Assembly: GCA_965199905.1 (NCBI GenBank)
Contig: OZ241366.1
Span: forward strand, 1,364,001 to 1,428,000
DNA from: Ilyomonas sp965199905
GTDB taxonomy: Bacteria; Bacteroidota; Bacteroidia; Chitinophagales; Chitinophagaceae
Direction: 5' to 3'
Length of the DNA stretch: 64,000 nucleotides
Below are positions 54,636 through 63,879 of the stretch, piece after piece. Every line of letters begins with the position of its first letter. Within the stretch, counting starts at the first letter, position 1. A program made the translations under genes and the position numbers. Under the pieces are notes generated by a model. The model worked only from the letters and a program-made list of their open reading frames with translations, ran no database searches and was not told the DNA's origin.

Positions 54636-55943
54636 TTATACGACAATCCCTTCGAGGTCGTAATCGTAAGCGCGTGTAATTTTTACATTCACAAATGTGC
54701 CGGGTTGCAGTATTTGTGTTGCCTGAATGACCACTTCATTATCTACTTCTACGCTGTCAAATTCAGTTCTTCCGAGATAGCGTCCGGCTTCTTTTTTATC
54801 AATGATAACTTTGTAAGTGTTACCAATTTTTTCCTGGTTCTTTTCATAAGAAATTTCCTGCTGCGTTTCCATAATTTCCTGTGCACGGCGCTGTTTTTCT
54901 TCAGCCGGAATATTATCTTCCATCACGTAAGCCGGCGTATCTTCTTCATGACTGTAGGTAAAAATACCAACGCGGTCAAAGCGTTGTTGTTGCAAAAAGC
55001 CTTTTACATCTTCCACATCATCTTCCGTTTCGCCCGGGAAACCGGCAATCAAAGTTGTTCGTAAACAAATGCCCGGCAACCTGTCGCGGATTTCTGCCAG
55101 TGTATCTTCAATTTCAGCTCTGGTGCTTTGCCTGCGCATGATTTGCAGCATCCTGTCGCTGGCATGTTGCAGTGGCATATCGAGGTAATTGCAAATATTA
55201 TCGCGCTCGCGCATTACATCCAGCACTTCCATGGGAAACTTGTTTGGATATGCATAATGCAAACGAATCCATTCAATACCTTTCACATCAGCGAGACGAT
55301 TGAGCAAATCTGCAAGCATTCTTTTCTTGTAAATATCAAGACCATAATAAGTTAGCTCCTGCGCAATGAGCATGATTTCCTTCACACCATTCTTTGCTAT
55401 ATGTTCGGCTTCAAAAACAATTGCTTCAATCGTTTTGCTTACATGCTTGCCACGCATCAATGGTATTGCGCAAAACGCACAGGTACGGTTACAACCTTCA
55501 CTGATTTTTAAATACGCATAATGCTGCGGCGTACTCAACAAGCGTTCGCCAAGCAGTTCTTTTTTATAATCAGCATTGAGTTGTTTTAAAAGAAACGGAA
55601 GCTCGAATGTTCCGAACCAGGCATCTACTTCCGGGATTTCGGTTTGAAGGTCATTGCGATATCTTTCACTAAGACAGCCCGTTACATACACTTTATCGAG
55701 CTTGCCGCGCTTCTTTAAATTGACCTGGTCAAGAATGGTATTCACACTCTCTTCCTTCGCTTTATCAATAAAGCCACAGGTATTCACCACTACAATATTG
55801 TGGTCAAGCTTTTTATTTTCGTGTAGTACATCAATATTATTCGCTTTAAGTTGTCCACTCAAAACTTCGCTGTCTACAAGGTTTTTGCTACAGCCCAGCG
55901 TGATGATATTTACTTTATCTTTTTGTAAAGTGCGCGCCTTCAT
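54636..55943 (-). CDS. rimO: Ribosomal protein S12 methylthiotransferase RimO
   Basis: 435 residues. UPF0004 domain with ITLGCSKNLVDSEVL and NTCGFID (two of the auxiliary-cluster Cys), radical-SAM CxxxCxxC in EGCNRTCAFCAIPLMRG, and a TRAM domain at the C-terminus (from TYKVIIDKKEAGRYLGR). It adds a methylthio group to Asp of ribosomal protein S12. KHVSKTIEAIV and MPLQHASDRML distinguish RimO from MiaB. Confidence 0.95.
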   Translation of the reverse strand: MKARTLQKDKVNIITLGCSKNLVDSEVLSGQLKANNIDVLHENKKLDHNIVVVNTCGFIDKAKEESVNTILDQVNLKKRGKLDKVYVTGCLSERYRNDLQTEIPEVDAWFGTFELPFLLKQLNADYKKELLGERLLSTPQHYAYLKISEGCNRTCAFCAIPLMRGKHVSKTIEAIVFEAEHIAKNGVKEIMLIAQELTYYGLDIYKKRMLADLLNRLADVKGIEWIRLHYAYPNKFPMEVLDVMRERDNICNYLDMPLQHASDRMLQIMRRQSTRAEIEDTLAEIRDRLPGICLRTTLIAGFPGETEDDVEDVKGFLQQQRFDRVGIFTYSHEEDTPAYVMEDNIPAEEKQRRAQEIMETQQEISYEKNQEKIGNTYKVIIDKKEAGRYLGRTEFDSVEVDNEVVIQATQILQPGTFVNVKITRAYDYDLEGIVV

Positions 55944-55951
55944 AAGGGGCG

Positions 55952-55979
55952 CAAAACTAAGCTATTCCGGCGCGGCAAA
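55952..55979 (-). promoter_or_regulatory. Bacteroidota-type promoter for rimO
   Basis: -33 TTTG (55979-55976), 16-bp spacer, -7 TAGTTTTG (55959-55952), 8 bp before the start codon; slightly short spacer but otherwise a good match. Confidence 0.6.
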
Positions 55980-56042
55980 GAAGAGATGAAGTAGCCCTGC
56001 CGGCTTTATTAATTAACAATTAACCATAATCCGTTAATTATT

Positions 56043-56585
56043 TCAGCCTTCTTCGTGCAATTGATAAATAGCAGGCAGGTTGCGCCCCAGGCTGTCATAA
56101 TCAAGCCCATAACCAACCACGAATATATTCGGAATGGAAAAGCAGGTATAGTCAACCGGAATTTTATGACTTGTAGCTTCCGGCTTATGAAGTAAAGCGG
56201 CAACTTTTAAGGATGCCGGTTGATGACTTTGTAATTGCGGCAGAAACTGATGAAGTGTTTTGCCGGTATCAATGATATCTTCTACAATGATGACATTGCG
56301 CCCTGCGACATTCGTATCCAGACCAATAGCCGTAATGACTTTGCCGGTTGATTTGGTTCCCTGGTAAGAAGCCAGCTTAATAAAAGAAATATCGGCTGAA
56401 ATGGTGATGTGACGAAACAAATCGGCTGCAAAAATAAACGAGCCGTTAAGTATGGCAATCAGCAAAGGTCTTTTGTCCTGGTAATCAGTATTGATTTGTT
56501 CCGCAAGCGCTTTTACCTTTTCGGCAATCTCCGTTTCGGATAAATAAGGCGCAAAATATTTATCATGGACTTTTACAAGTTCCAT
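56043..56585 (-). CDS. hpt: Hypoxanthine phosphoribosyltransferase
   Basis: About 180 residues. PRPP-binding motif VIIVEDIIDTGKTLHQF, flexible-loop region LASYQGTKSTGKV, and VVGYGLDYDSLGRNLP at the C-terminus. It salvages hypoxanthine and guanine to IMP/GMP. The open frame extends to 56603; the ATG at 56585 (MELVKVHDKYF) is preferred. Confidence 0.92.
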   Translation of the reverse strand: MELVKVHDKYFAPYLSETEIAEKVKALAEQINTDYQDKRPLLIAILNGSFIFAADLFRHITISADISFIKLASYQGTKSTGKVITAIGLDTNVAGRNVIIVEDIIDTGKTLHQFLPQLQSHQPASLKVAALLHKPEATSHKIPVDYTCFSIPNIFVVGYGLDYDSLGRNLPAIYQLHEEG

Positions 56586-56621
56586 AGTTTTTGTTTGCGG
56601 CAATAATAAGTCAATCCGGTA

Positions 56622-57650
56622 TTATTTTTCCAAATAAGGAGGCGTGTCCTGCAGGTAAATTTTTTGACCTACATGTAGTGCAGTGTTTTTAGCAAGAGAG
56701 TTGTACTCGGTAAGATTTTCTAAACGCACACCTTCTATTTGCGCAATGTCCTGAAGGCTTTCAGATACACTCACAACATGATAAGCTTTGCTGCCTTTTT
56801 TGCTTTTTTTAGCGAGATAAATCAATTGATTTTTGTCTAACGTTTCGCCCGGCAAGTCATTAAACTCAATCAGCTTCGGTAAAGAAATATTGTACTTACT
56901 CGCCAGCGCAAAAAGAGAACTTCCTTCCTGCACATACACTACTTTGGCACCGTTGATAGTGAACACACCGGACGGATACAATGTCGTTGGCGCGGTGATT
57001 ATTGTCTGCGCCACTTTCGCCTTGATAGGAGATTGTTTTGGCGCTTCATCTTCCGCGTTATCATCCTGCGCAAAGCTGCTGTTAGATGCCTGCAAAATGA
57101 TATTAGAAGCCATCTGCGGCTCATTACCTTGCTGCCGTTGCAATGCCAATAAAGTATAATCCTGCAAATGATTATTTACAATATTCTTAATGAGGATTGA
57201 AGCATAAGCCGGATTGGTTGCGTAACCTGCTTTCTTCAAGCCTTTTGCCCAGCCTTCATAATCTGTCGGGTCAAGGTTAAAGAGAAACGCATAATTAGGC
57301 CGTGTACGCAAAAAATCAGAGTGATCGCGGTACGAATCTTCTGCGTTATCATAACTGCGGAAGCACTCGCCTTTCGCATCGTCATCATGATAAACGACGT
57401 TGCCCGTCCAGTCAGATTTGCATTTAATACCAAAATGATTATTAGACGATTTTACCAAATCGCACTGACCAGCATTGGTTTCCAGAATACCTTGTGCTAA
57501 AGTGATAGCTGCCGGTACGCCGGTACGCATTTCTTCGCGCATCGCAATTTCTTTATAAGTCGTAATGTAATCTGCAATAACAGCATTGTTTTGACAATAC
57601 GCTGCCATTAAAATGAACGATAGTGCAACAACCAGAAATAGTCTTTTCAT
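56622..57650 (-). CDS. Secreted glucosaminidase-LysM cell-wall hydrolase
   Basis: 342 residues. Signal peptide (MKRLFLVVALSFILMAAYC), glucosaminidase domain (about 25-165) with ITLAQGILETNAGQ, containing the catalytic Glu, and NNHFGIKCK. Two LysM modules follow: VQEGSSLFALASKYNI (about 235-285) and VVSVSESLQDIAQIEG (about 295-338), with a low-complexity linker. It probably trims peptidoglycan glycan strands in the periplasm. Confidence 0.92.
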   Translation of the reverse strand: MKRLFLVVALSFILMAAYCQNNAVIADYITTYKEIAMREEMRTGVPAAITLAQGILETNAGQCDLVKSSNNHFGIKCKSDWTGNVVYHDDDAKGECFRSYDNAEDSYRDHSDFLRTRPNYAFLFNLDPTDYEGWAKGLKKAGYATNPAYASILIKNIVNNHLQDYTLLALQRQQGNEPQMASNIILQASNSSFAQDDNAEDEAPKQSPIKAKVAQTIITAPTTLYPSGVFTINGAKVVYVQEGSSLFALASKYNISLPKLIEFNDLPGETLDKNQLIYLAKKSKKGSKAYHVVSVSESLQDIAQIEGVRLENLTEYNSLAKNTALHVGQKIYLQDTPPYLEK

Positions 57651-57716
57651 GTAGTCAATTCTTGTTATAGTCAGCAGTATGATATCGGATAGAATAATGA
57701 ATAAAATCTTTGATCT

Positions 57717-58352
57717 TTAAACCTTCCTGATCAGTAATAAACCGTCTCTAATCGTTGTTAAAACCTGTTCTGTCCTGTTATCGTTTTGTACGTGCCGGTT
57801 AAAATCGTGAATGGCTTTGGCATTCTTTCCCTTTATATTTTCCTCCAGTACCTGCCCATGAAACAAAACGTTGTCAGCTATAATAAATCCTCTTTCGCTT
57901 AAACGCGGCAAAACCAGTTCGTAGTATGTAAGGTAGTTGGTTTTGTCAGCATCAATAAAAACCAGGTCCCATTTCCGGTCAACAGTTGGTATGATGTCAA
58001 CCGCATTGCCTTGGTACAAATATATCTGATTGTCTTTTCCGGCAGCTTTAAAATTCCTTAAAGAATTATCAACATCAGCTTGCCTCAATTCAATTGTGTG
58101 TAACTCGCCATCAGGCGCCAAACCTTTACACAGGCACAAAGCGCTGTAGCCTGTGAATGTTCCGATTTCCAGAATATATTTCGGGCAGATTATTTTACTT
58201 ACAAAAGATAAAAACTGCCCCTGCACTTCAGAACTCAGCATGTGCGAATGCTCATGTTGCTCGCTTTGCAAATGAATCTGGTGAAGCAATTCATCGTGCG
58301 GCGTGGTAAACTGAGCAGCGTATTGTTCAACTAATAGATTGACAAGTTCCAT
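57717..58352 (-). CDS. Class I SAM-dependent O-methyltransferase
   Basis: 211 residues of the catechol/caffeoyl-CoA O-methyltransferase type: SAM motif ILEIGTFTGYSALCL, DLVFIDADKTNYLTYYEL with the metal-binding Asp, and GFIIADNVLFHGQV with the second metal ligand. Substrate unknown; a phenolic or catechol is typical. Repeat R7 lies 140 bp upstream. Confidence 0.92.
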   Translation of the reverse strand: MELVNLLVEQYAAQFTTPHDELLHQIHLQSEQHEHSHMLSSEVQGQFLSFVSKIICPKYILEIGTFTGYSALCLCKGLAPDGELHTIELRQADVDNSLRNFKAAGKDNQIYLYQGNAVDIIPTVDRKWDLVFIDADKTNYLTYYELVLPRLSERGFIIADNVLFHGQVLEENIKGKNAKAIHDFNRHVQNDNRTEQVLTTIRDGLLLIRKV

Positions 58353-58489
58353 CTAATAATTACTAAATCATGAGTTATAAAAATATCTATAAATGCTTTG
58401 TTGGTTTAACATGATGTGCAAAACCCGTTGCTCATTTCTGTAAGTCATTTTAAATTGTAACATAGCTGGAAATTAAAATACAAAATACA

Positions 58490-58611
58490 TTTTTGGTAGC
58501 CATCGTTCGTTTCTTTTGTGATCGGTAGTTGTTGCCATTCCTGCTGCTTCAACACGCAGGAATGCTCCCATCAAGGTTCCGGGCAGTGATTGGGCTTTTT
58601 TCATAGCGAAT
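58490..58611 (-). repeat. Dispersed intergenic repeat, copy R7 (reversed-loop variant)
   Basis: Minus-strand ATTCGCTATGAAAAAAGCCC, CACTGCCCGGAACCTTGATG, stem CATTCCTGC / GCAGGAATG (58536-58544 with 58556-58564), then ACCGATCACAAAAGAAACG and GATGGCTACCAAAAA. Loop inverted relative to R3, R5, R8 and R9, as in R2. Confidence 0.93.
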
Positions 58612-58674
58612 GAATGACAAAAAGTAAATTATTTTCATTTCTATTTATCCTTCATCAATTGATACAAGAGATAA

Positions 58675-60168
58675 TTAAAACAAAGCCTTTTCAGTTATGA
58701 TCTCATTATCTGGAACAGAAATAAAATACAATCCTAAGAATGTAAGCAAGCCATTTATAATTAATAACTCAATACCAATTTTATATCCACCAAACCAATC
58801 TGCAGAATACAAACTGAGAAAATAACAAAGCAACGGCGCCACTAAACAAATAACAACCGTAAGAAGAGAACTGGTTAGTTTCCGTTTCGTAAAAATGCCA
58901 AACGTGAACAAGCCAAGCAAAGGTCCATACGTATATCCTGCAATGCTCATAATGTTGTTGATAATAGACTTACTGTTGATTTGCTTAAACATCAATACAC
59001 ATAAAAAGAACAATAGTGTAAAAGAAAGATGAACCACCCGACGTATGTTTTTTTGCCTTTGTTCAGATAAATCATCCTGGCGTTTAATGCCAACAATATC
59101 GATGCAAAATGAAGACGTAAGCGCTGTGATAGCACCATCTGCACTGGGAAACAAAGCCGATATCAAACCAACGATAAAAATGACGGAAACAAAAGCCGGA
59201 AAGTAAGGCGTTGCGGCGCCTGAACTCAAGGCAATAGAGGGAAACAAATCATCACCCACTGTACTAATATTGTGTTGTGCAGCAAACAGGTACAGCAAGC
59301 CGCCAAGCAGCAGGAACAACATGTTTACCAACACCATAATAGTGCTGAACGTCATCATGTTTTTCTGAGAATCTTTTAGTGTTCTCACACTGATATTTTT
59401 CTGCATCATTTCCTGGTCAAGCCCCGTCATACCAACCGTTATAAACGCACCGCCAATAATTTGCTTCAACCAAAAAGTTGCGCTTTTTGCATCCGTATTG
59501 ATGGTTTTGGTATAACCTTTTTCATGAAGCTCACCAATAGCAGCAGGCAATGATAAATGCAAACTCTGCATGATGAAAATGATACAGACAATTAACCCAA
59601 GCAACATGAATGTTGTTTGCAATGTATCAGTAAACACAATGGTTTTTACACCGCCTTTAAATGTGTACATCAATATCATGAAAAGTATAACCAGCGTGGT
59701 TGCCCAGAAAGGCATGCCCAATGAATTCAGGATAAAAATCTGCAACACATTAATCACTAAATACAACCTTGCCGTAGCGCCAAGTGTGCGGGAAACAATA
59801 AAGAATAAAGCGCCGGTTTTATAAGCTGTTATTCCAAAGCGATGATAGAGATAATTGTAAATGGATGTCAGTTGCATCCGGTAATAAAGCGGCAATAAAA
59901 TATAAGCCACAATAAAGTATCCTAAGAAGTAACCGATAACCACCTGGAAGTAGCCAAAACCATTGCTGCCAACGGTTCCCGGCACACTCACAAACGTAAC
60001 GCCACTAAGCGAAGTGCCTATCATACCGAACGCTACGAGCATCCAGTTGCTGTTGCGGTTGCCTATAAAAAACGAATCGTTATTGGCATTGCGGCTCGTG
60101 TACCAGGCTACGCCTAACAACACCAGGAAATAAACAACAACCAGCGACAGCAACAGCGCAGACGACAT
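58675..60168 (-). CDS. Sodium:solute symporter (SSS family)
   Basis: 497 residues with 13 hydrophobic segments in the LeuT-like SSS layout. The N-terminal FGMIGTSLSGVTFVSVPG matches the unwound first helix of the core. GGVKTIVFTDTLQTTFML and TVGMTGLDQEMMQKNISV are SSS family signatures. The solute (sugar, carboxylate, proline) cannot be determined. Its start is 111 bp after the ABC permease end. Confidence 0.92.
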   Translation of the reverse strand: MSSALLLSLVVVYFLVLLGVAWYTSRNANNDSFFIGNRNSNWMLVAFGMIGTSLSGVTFVSVPGTVGSNGFGYFQVVIGYFLGYFIVAYILLPLYYRMQLTSIYNYLYHRFGITAYKTGALFFIVSRTLGATARLYLVINVLQIFILNSLGMPFWATTLVILFMILMYTFKGGVKTIVFTDTLQTTFMLLGLIVCIIFIMQSLHLSLPAAIGELHEKGYTKTINTDAKSATFWLKQIIGGAFITVGMTGLDQEMMQKNISVRTLKDSQKNMMTFSTIMVLVNMLFLLLGGLLYLFAAQHNISTVGDDLFPSIALSSGAATPYFPAFVSVIFIVGLISALFPSADGAITALTSSFCIDIVGIKRQDDLSEQRQKNIRRVVHLSFTLLFFLCVLMFKQINSKSIINNIMSIAGYTYGPLLGLFTFGIFTKRKLTSSLLTVVICLVAPLLCYFLSLYSADWFGGYKIGIELLIINGLLTFLGLYFISVPDNEIITEKALF

Positions 60169-60279
60169 ATCTTAATTTTATAAGAAACGGCAAATGTGAG
60201 AGAAAAATTGAAGTGATGATGTCAATGAAAGAAATTGATTCATTAGCACTTGTAAGTTTCTTATAAAGAAATTGATTGC

Positions 60280-61077
60280 TTACAAATCTGCCTTGCGAAA
60301 TCTCCACTCACAAATGAAAATGTACACGGCAACATAAACCGCAGCCGCAATCAGCAAAGGCAACACGTCTGGTGGTTTCGCCACTTGCTCCACCATATTT
60401 TTAAACACAGGGAACGTGATTAAATTATCCGTGCTTTCCAGCGGAAAAAAATGTGAAACATCACCAAAATAATAATGAACTCCTTTTACAAAAGCTTCCT
60501 CAAGCACCACCGAATATAAAAAGTAAACGCCGATGGAAATGCCCGAGCGGCGAAACAAAACGGCAAACATAAGTGCGACAAGTGTATAGCTCAATGCCTG
60601 TATAAAGTAATAACTGATATATTGAAGATTGGTGAAACTAACGCTGGCTGAGCCTTCGCGAAATCCAAAGAAAACAGCAACCAGGAATACAACAACGGTA
60701 GAAACAAAAGCAATGAGAACAGCCAATATAATTTTTGCAGTAACGAACTGCCGCCGGCTCACACCATCAATAATATTTTGCCGGTGCGTTTTATACGAAA
60801 ATTCATTCGTCATTAAAATGATAATGATAAGCCCTGGAAAAAAAAGCAAAAAACTGCTGATATAACTAACCGTTTGCCACACATCGGGAAAGCGAAATGG
60901 CGGGTTGCCGAGAAAGGCTGTTGCCATGTTATTATTTTGCTTTGAAAACACTTGCTGTTGAATTTCGTAGCCGATATAATTCACGCCAAATAAGCTCAAA
61001 ATAAACAGCGCGCCAAGTATCCAGAAGGTTCTGTAATTTTTAAGTTTCATCCATTCTATGTACAATAAATGAAGCAT
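60280..61077 (-). CDS. ABC-2 type transporter permease
   Basis: 265 residues with six hydrophobic segments, starting LLYIEWMKLKNYRTFWILGA; the long loop holds TNEFSYKTHRQNIIDGVSRRQF, a typical ABC-2 coupling-helix region. Works with the ATPase whose stop is 5 bp upstream. Substrate is unknown: lipids, peptides or drugs are possible. Confidence 0.88.
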   Translation of the reverse strand: MLHLLYIEWMKLKNYRTFWILGALFILSLFGVNYIGYEIQQQVFSKQNNNMATAFLGNPPFRFPDVWQTVSYISSFLLFFPGLIIIILMTNEFSYKTHRQNIIDGVSRRQFVTAKIILAVLIAFVSTVVVFLVAVFFGFREGSASVSFTNLQYISYYFIQALSYTLVALMFAVLFRRSGISIGVYFLYSVVLEEAFVKGVHYYFGDVSHFFPLESTDNLITFPVFKNMVEQVAKPPDVLPLLIAAAVYVAVYIFICEWRFRKADL

Positions 61078-61082
61078 AGCTT

Positions 61083-61973
61083 TTAGTTATTAGTAAGTTC
61101 AAGGAATTTGGTTTCCAAACTTTTCTTCCTCAGATGAAGATGATTCAGCACGACACCATTGGCGAAGCAATATTCATTGATGCTTTCAAGATTAGCTTCG
61201 CCAACAGGATAACTGATATAAAATACATTTCCTTCTTTCGTCATGCTTTTAAACCCACTCATCGCTTGCAAAACACTCTGCAAACGGCTCATATCTTTTG
61301 CAGAAAGTTCAACCATATCTTCATTTATCAATACAGAATTTACAGCGCCAGCCACCAATAAATTTCCCTTTTTCAAAATGGCAACATGCGTACACACTTT
61401 CTCCACTTCATCCAGTAAATGGCTTGCCATAATAATGGTTTTGCCTTCCGAAGCCAGCCGCAAAATGAGGTCGCGTATTTCAGCAATGCCAACCGGATCA
61501 AGACCGTTGGTAGGTTCATCAAAAATGAGAACATCGGGATTTCCAAGCAATGCTGAAGCAATGGCAAGCCGCTGTTTCATACCCAGCGAAAACGTGCTGA
61601 ACCTGCTGCTGCGACGCTCATAAAGATTTACTTTTTGCAGTACTGCGGGAATGTCGCTTTGTCCCTTTCCTTTAATTTCCGCGGCGATGGCGAGGTTGCG
61701 TTCTGCCGATAGATAATGATAAAAATTCGGTGTCTCCAGCAAAGTGCCAATATGCTTTCTTATGTCCTCCGAAGGCGCCTGCCCGTTAAACATTACATCG
61801 CCCGATGTGGCTTTCAATATATCCGTTGCAATACCGAGCAGCGTTGTTTTTCCGCTGCCATTCGGCCCTAAAATTCCAAATACGCTGCCTTCAGGAATGG
61901 TAAACGACACGCCATTCAACGCCCTGATTTTACCATAATCCTTTACCAGATTATGAACGGAAAGAACATCCAT
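61083..61973 (-). CDS. ABC transporter ATP-binding protein (ABC-2 exporter)
   Basis: 296 residues. Walker A LGPNGSGKTTLLGI, signature FSLGMKQRLAIASAL, Walker B VLIFDEPTNGLDPVG, H-loop MASHLLDEVEK. Paired with the permease 5 bp downstream; translation is probably coupled. A TATCTTTC box (61996-61989), near the -7 consensus, precedes the ATG. Confidence 0.93.
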   Translation of the reverse strand: MDVLSVHNLVKDYGKIRALNGVSFTIPEGSVFGILGPNGSGKTTLLGIATDILKATSGDVMFNGQAPSEDIRKHIGTLLETPNFYHYLSAERNLAIAAEIKGKGQSDIPAVLQKVNLYERRSSRFSTFSLGMKQRLAIASALLGNPDVLIFDEPTNGLDPVGIAEIRDLILRLASEGKTIIMASHLLDEVEKVCTHVAILKKGNLLVAGAVNSVLINEDMVELSAKDMSRLQSVLQAMSGFKSMTKEGNVFYISYPVGEANLESINEYCFANGVVLNHLHLRKKSLETKFLELTNN

Positions 61974-62172
61974 GCTTTGAATTTGGAGGAAAGATAAGTG
62001 GAAATAAAAACTACAGCTAACCGTTTATACTTTGCTTTACAAAATTCTTGTTTTGGCTTGCATGTAATTATCATTAAAAGATATTTTCCAGAGTTATAAA
62101 ATGACTGTATTCATAGAGATGGATTCATCGTTAATAGCAATTCTTTTTAGAAGTGGATTATTTTAAAATACA

Positions 62173-62291
62173 TTTTTGGTAATCATAGTAAGTCGCTTTT
62201 GTGATCGGCTGCTGTGCTTCCTGCGTGTCGAAGCAGTAAGAATCCTCCCATCAAGGTTCCGGGCAGTGATTGGGCTTTTACAACAGCGAAT
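62173..62291 (-). repeat. Dispersed intergenic repeat, copy R8 (imperfect hairpin)
   Basis: Minus-strand ATTCGCTGTTGTAAAAGCCC, CACTGCCCGGAACCTTGATG, then GATTCTTAC ... GCAGGAAGC (stem with mismatches: one arm like R3, the other partly like R2/R7), CCGATCACAAAAGCG and GATTACCAAAAA. In the divergent spacer before the 62427 gene. Confidence 0.92.
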
Positions 62292-62426
62292 AAAAACAAC
62301 AATTCAAACGCTTTATCGAACCAAAGTATAAGCATCGGTTTCAAAAAGATTAACGATAAACATTTGCTACACAAAACAAAAGAATTTAGAAAACACCTTA
62401 CTTTACAATTGCCAATCTGATGCTTT

Positions 62427-63596
62427 ATGAAGCTGCTTGTGCTGCTTTCTTTTTTATTTGTTTTTTATAGTGCCGGCGCACAAAACCTTTCCTGGTTTCA
62501 CGGCGACTGGATTGGCGAAACTTATTTCCCAAACGGGCCGGTTACGAAGCGCATCATTGTAAAACTACACGTCTTAAAAGTAACCGGCAATCGCTTTGAA
62601 GCCACGCTCGAAAACTTTTATCCAAACGACACTACCGTAAGATTGAAACGGGCAATAACCGGGCAAATTGCTAATAAAAAACTTGTAATTGAAAGCAGTT
62701 TGCAAACCTATATTCTCGACCCGCGCACCCAAAGCTTCTGGCACGACTGCAGCGGTTGCGAAATTCAATCAGGCTTTTCTTTCAACAGTGATAAGATTGA
62801 AATAAAAATTCAAACTGCTAATTGTGGCAATGAATGCAATGGAGAAACTTTGTTCAGCCGCGACACTTCGAACCTGAATACAACACAACAAAATGACCTG
62901 GCACAATGGTTTCATTTGCCAATGGCAAAACCGATAGCTAAAACAACCGAAACAGGATCGAAAGAAAGTGCAGCAACAACTCCCAAGGCAGCTTCAGCAC
63001 AAATCAAAACAGATACAACAATAGCAAAGAAAATTACTGCAAAAGATACAACGTCTGTTGCTCATAAAAAGCAGCCGGAAAACGAAACTTCAGCAACAAA
63101 TAAATCTTCTAAAACTGCTTCGATACCTGTACGAAAAAAGTCGGGAGAAGATTCAATACTTGCAAAAGCTAAACAACCTGCATCTGTAAAAAAAGATAAT
63201 CTTGCAATGTCTGTTGCCTCAAAAGTTGACAGCATTCCAGGTGCATTAACAGCCCGAACTACAAACCTTGTAACGACTTACCAGGTTTCATCTCCGCATA
63301 TCGTTATCCAGCTATTCGATAACGCCGAGATTGATGGCGATGTCGTTACTGTTTATCACAACGGGCAACTGATTATAGACCGGCAATCGCTTACGCACAA
63401 AGCCATTACCATCACTGTTAATGCTTCTAAAACAGATGCTCATCACGAGTTTATTATGGTGGCAGATAACTTAGGATTGATTGCCCCAAATACAGCGCTG
63501 ATGCGCATTACAGCCGGTGATCAGAAACTTGAACTGGAAGTATCTTCCGACTTTAACAACAATTCGAAGATTGCGATTGATTATACGGGAGAATGA
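62427..63596 (+). CDS. Secreted two-domain protein of unknown function
   Basis: 389 residues. Signal peptide (MKLLVLLSFLFVFYSAGAQ); an N-terminal beta domain (about 22-165: LSWFHGDWIGETYFPNGP) containing HDCSGCEI and two nearby Cys; a Thr/Ala/Lys-rich disordered linker (about 170-285); and a C-terminal domain with IVIQLFDNAEIDGDVVTVYH and FIMVADNLGLIAPNTALMR. The C-terminal module recurs in Bacteroidota surface proteins. No enzyme motif seen. Confidence 0.75.
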   Translation: MKLLVLLSFLFVFYSAGAQNLSWFHGDWIGETYFPNGPVTKRIIVKLHVLKVTGNRFEATLENFYPNDTTVRLKRAITGQIANKKLVIESSLQTYILDPRTQSFWHDCSGCEIQSGFSFNSDKIEIKIQTANCGNECNGETLFSRDTSNLNTTQQNDLAQWFHLPMAKPIAKTTETGSKESAATTPKAASAQIKTDTTIAKKITAKDTTSVAHKKQPENETSATNKSSKTASIPVRKKSGEDSILAKAKQPASVKKDNLAMSVASKVDSIPGALTARTTNLVTTYQVSSPHIVIQLFDNAEIDGDVVTVYHNGQLIIDRQSLTHKAITITVNASKTDAHHEFIMVADNLGLIAPNTALMRITAGDQKLELEVSSDFNNNSKIAIDYTGE

Positions 63597-63763
63597 ATTT
63601 GCCACGAAAACAGGAAGGCACAAATTGTATGGCAGCCGAAGTGCTTAGGTTATGCGAGATTATCTAAACGGTATTAAACCTTAATAACAAAATCTATCTT
63701 TCAAACATATAAACTTACACTTCCGCGACAAAAGATAATAAGTTTTTGAAAATGATTTTTATG

Positions 63764-63879
63764 ATTCGCTTTCGTAAACGCTCAATCATTGCTCTAAACC
63801 TTTTACGTGAGGATTCTTACTGCTTCGACACGCAATAGCCAACTGTCGATCACAAAAGTGGCGGGCGATAGTTAGCAAA
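63764..63879 (+). repeat. Dispersed intergenic repeat, copy R9 (eroded)
   Basis: ATTCGCTTTCGTAAACGCTC, AATCATTGCTCTAAACC, hairpin left arm GATTCTTAC (63812-63820) with loop TGCTTCGACAC but a broken right arm GCAATAGCC, then AACTGTCGATCACAAAAG and GATAGTTAGCAAAG. The rest of the 63597-64000 stretch has no gene; a TATATTTG -7 box at 63982-63989 may serve a gene beyond the window. Confidence 0.88.

Noticed and set aside
62183..62374. Short open frames across repeat copies (for example 62183-62374)
   Set aside because: The frames follow the repeat sequence and differ between copies; stops and frames are not conserved, so they are by-products of the repeat, not genes.
15258..63879. Repeats R1-R9 as a CRISPR array
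   Set aside because: Copies are kilobases apart, in both orientations, with no regular spacers and no cas genes.
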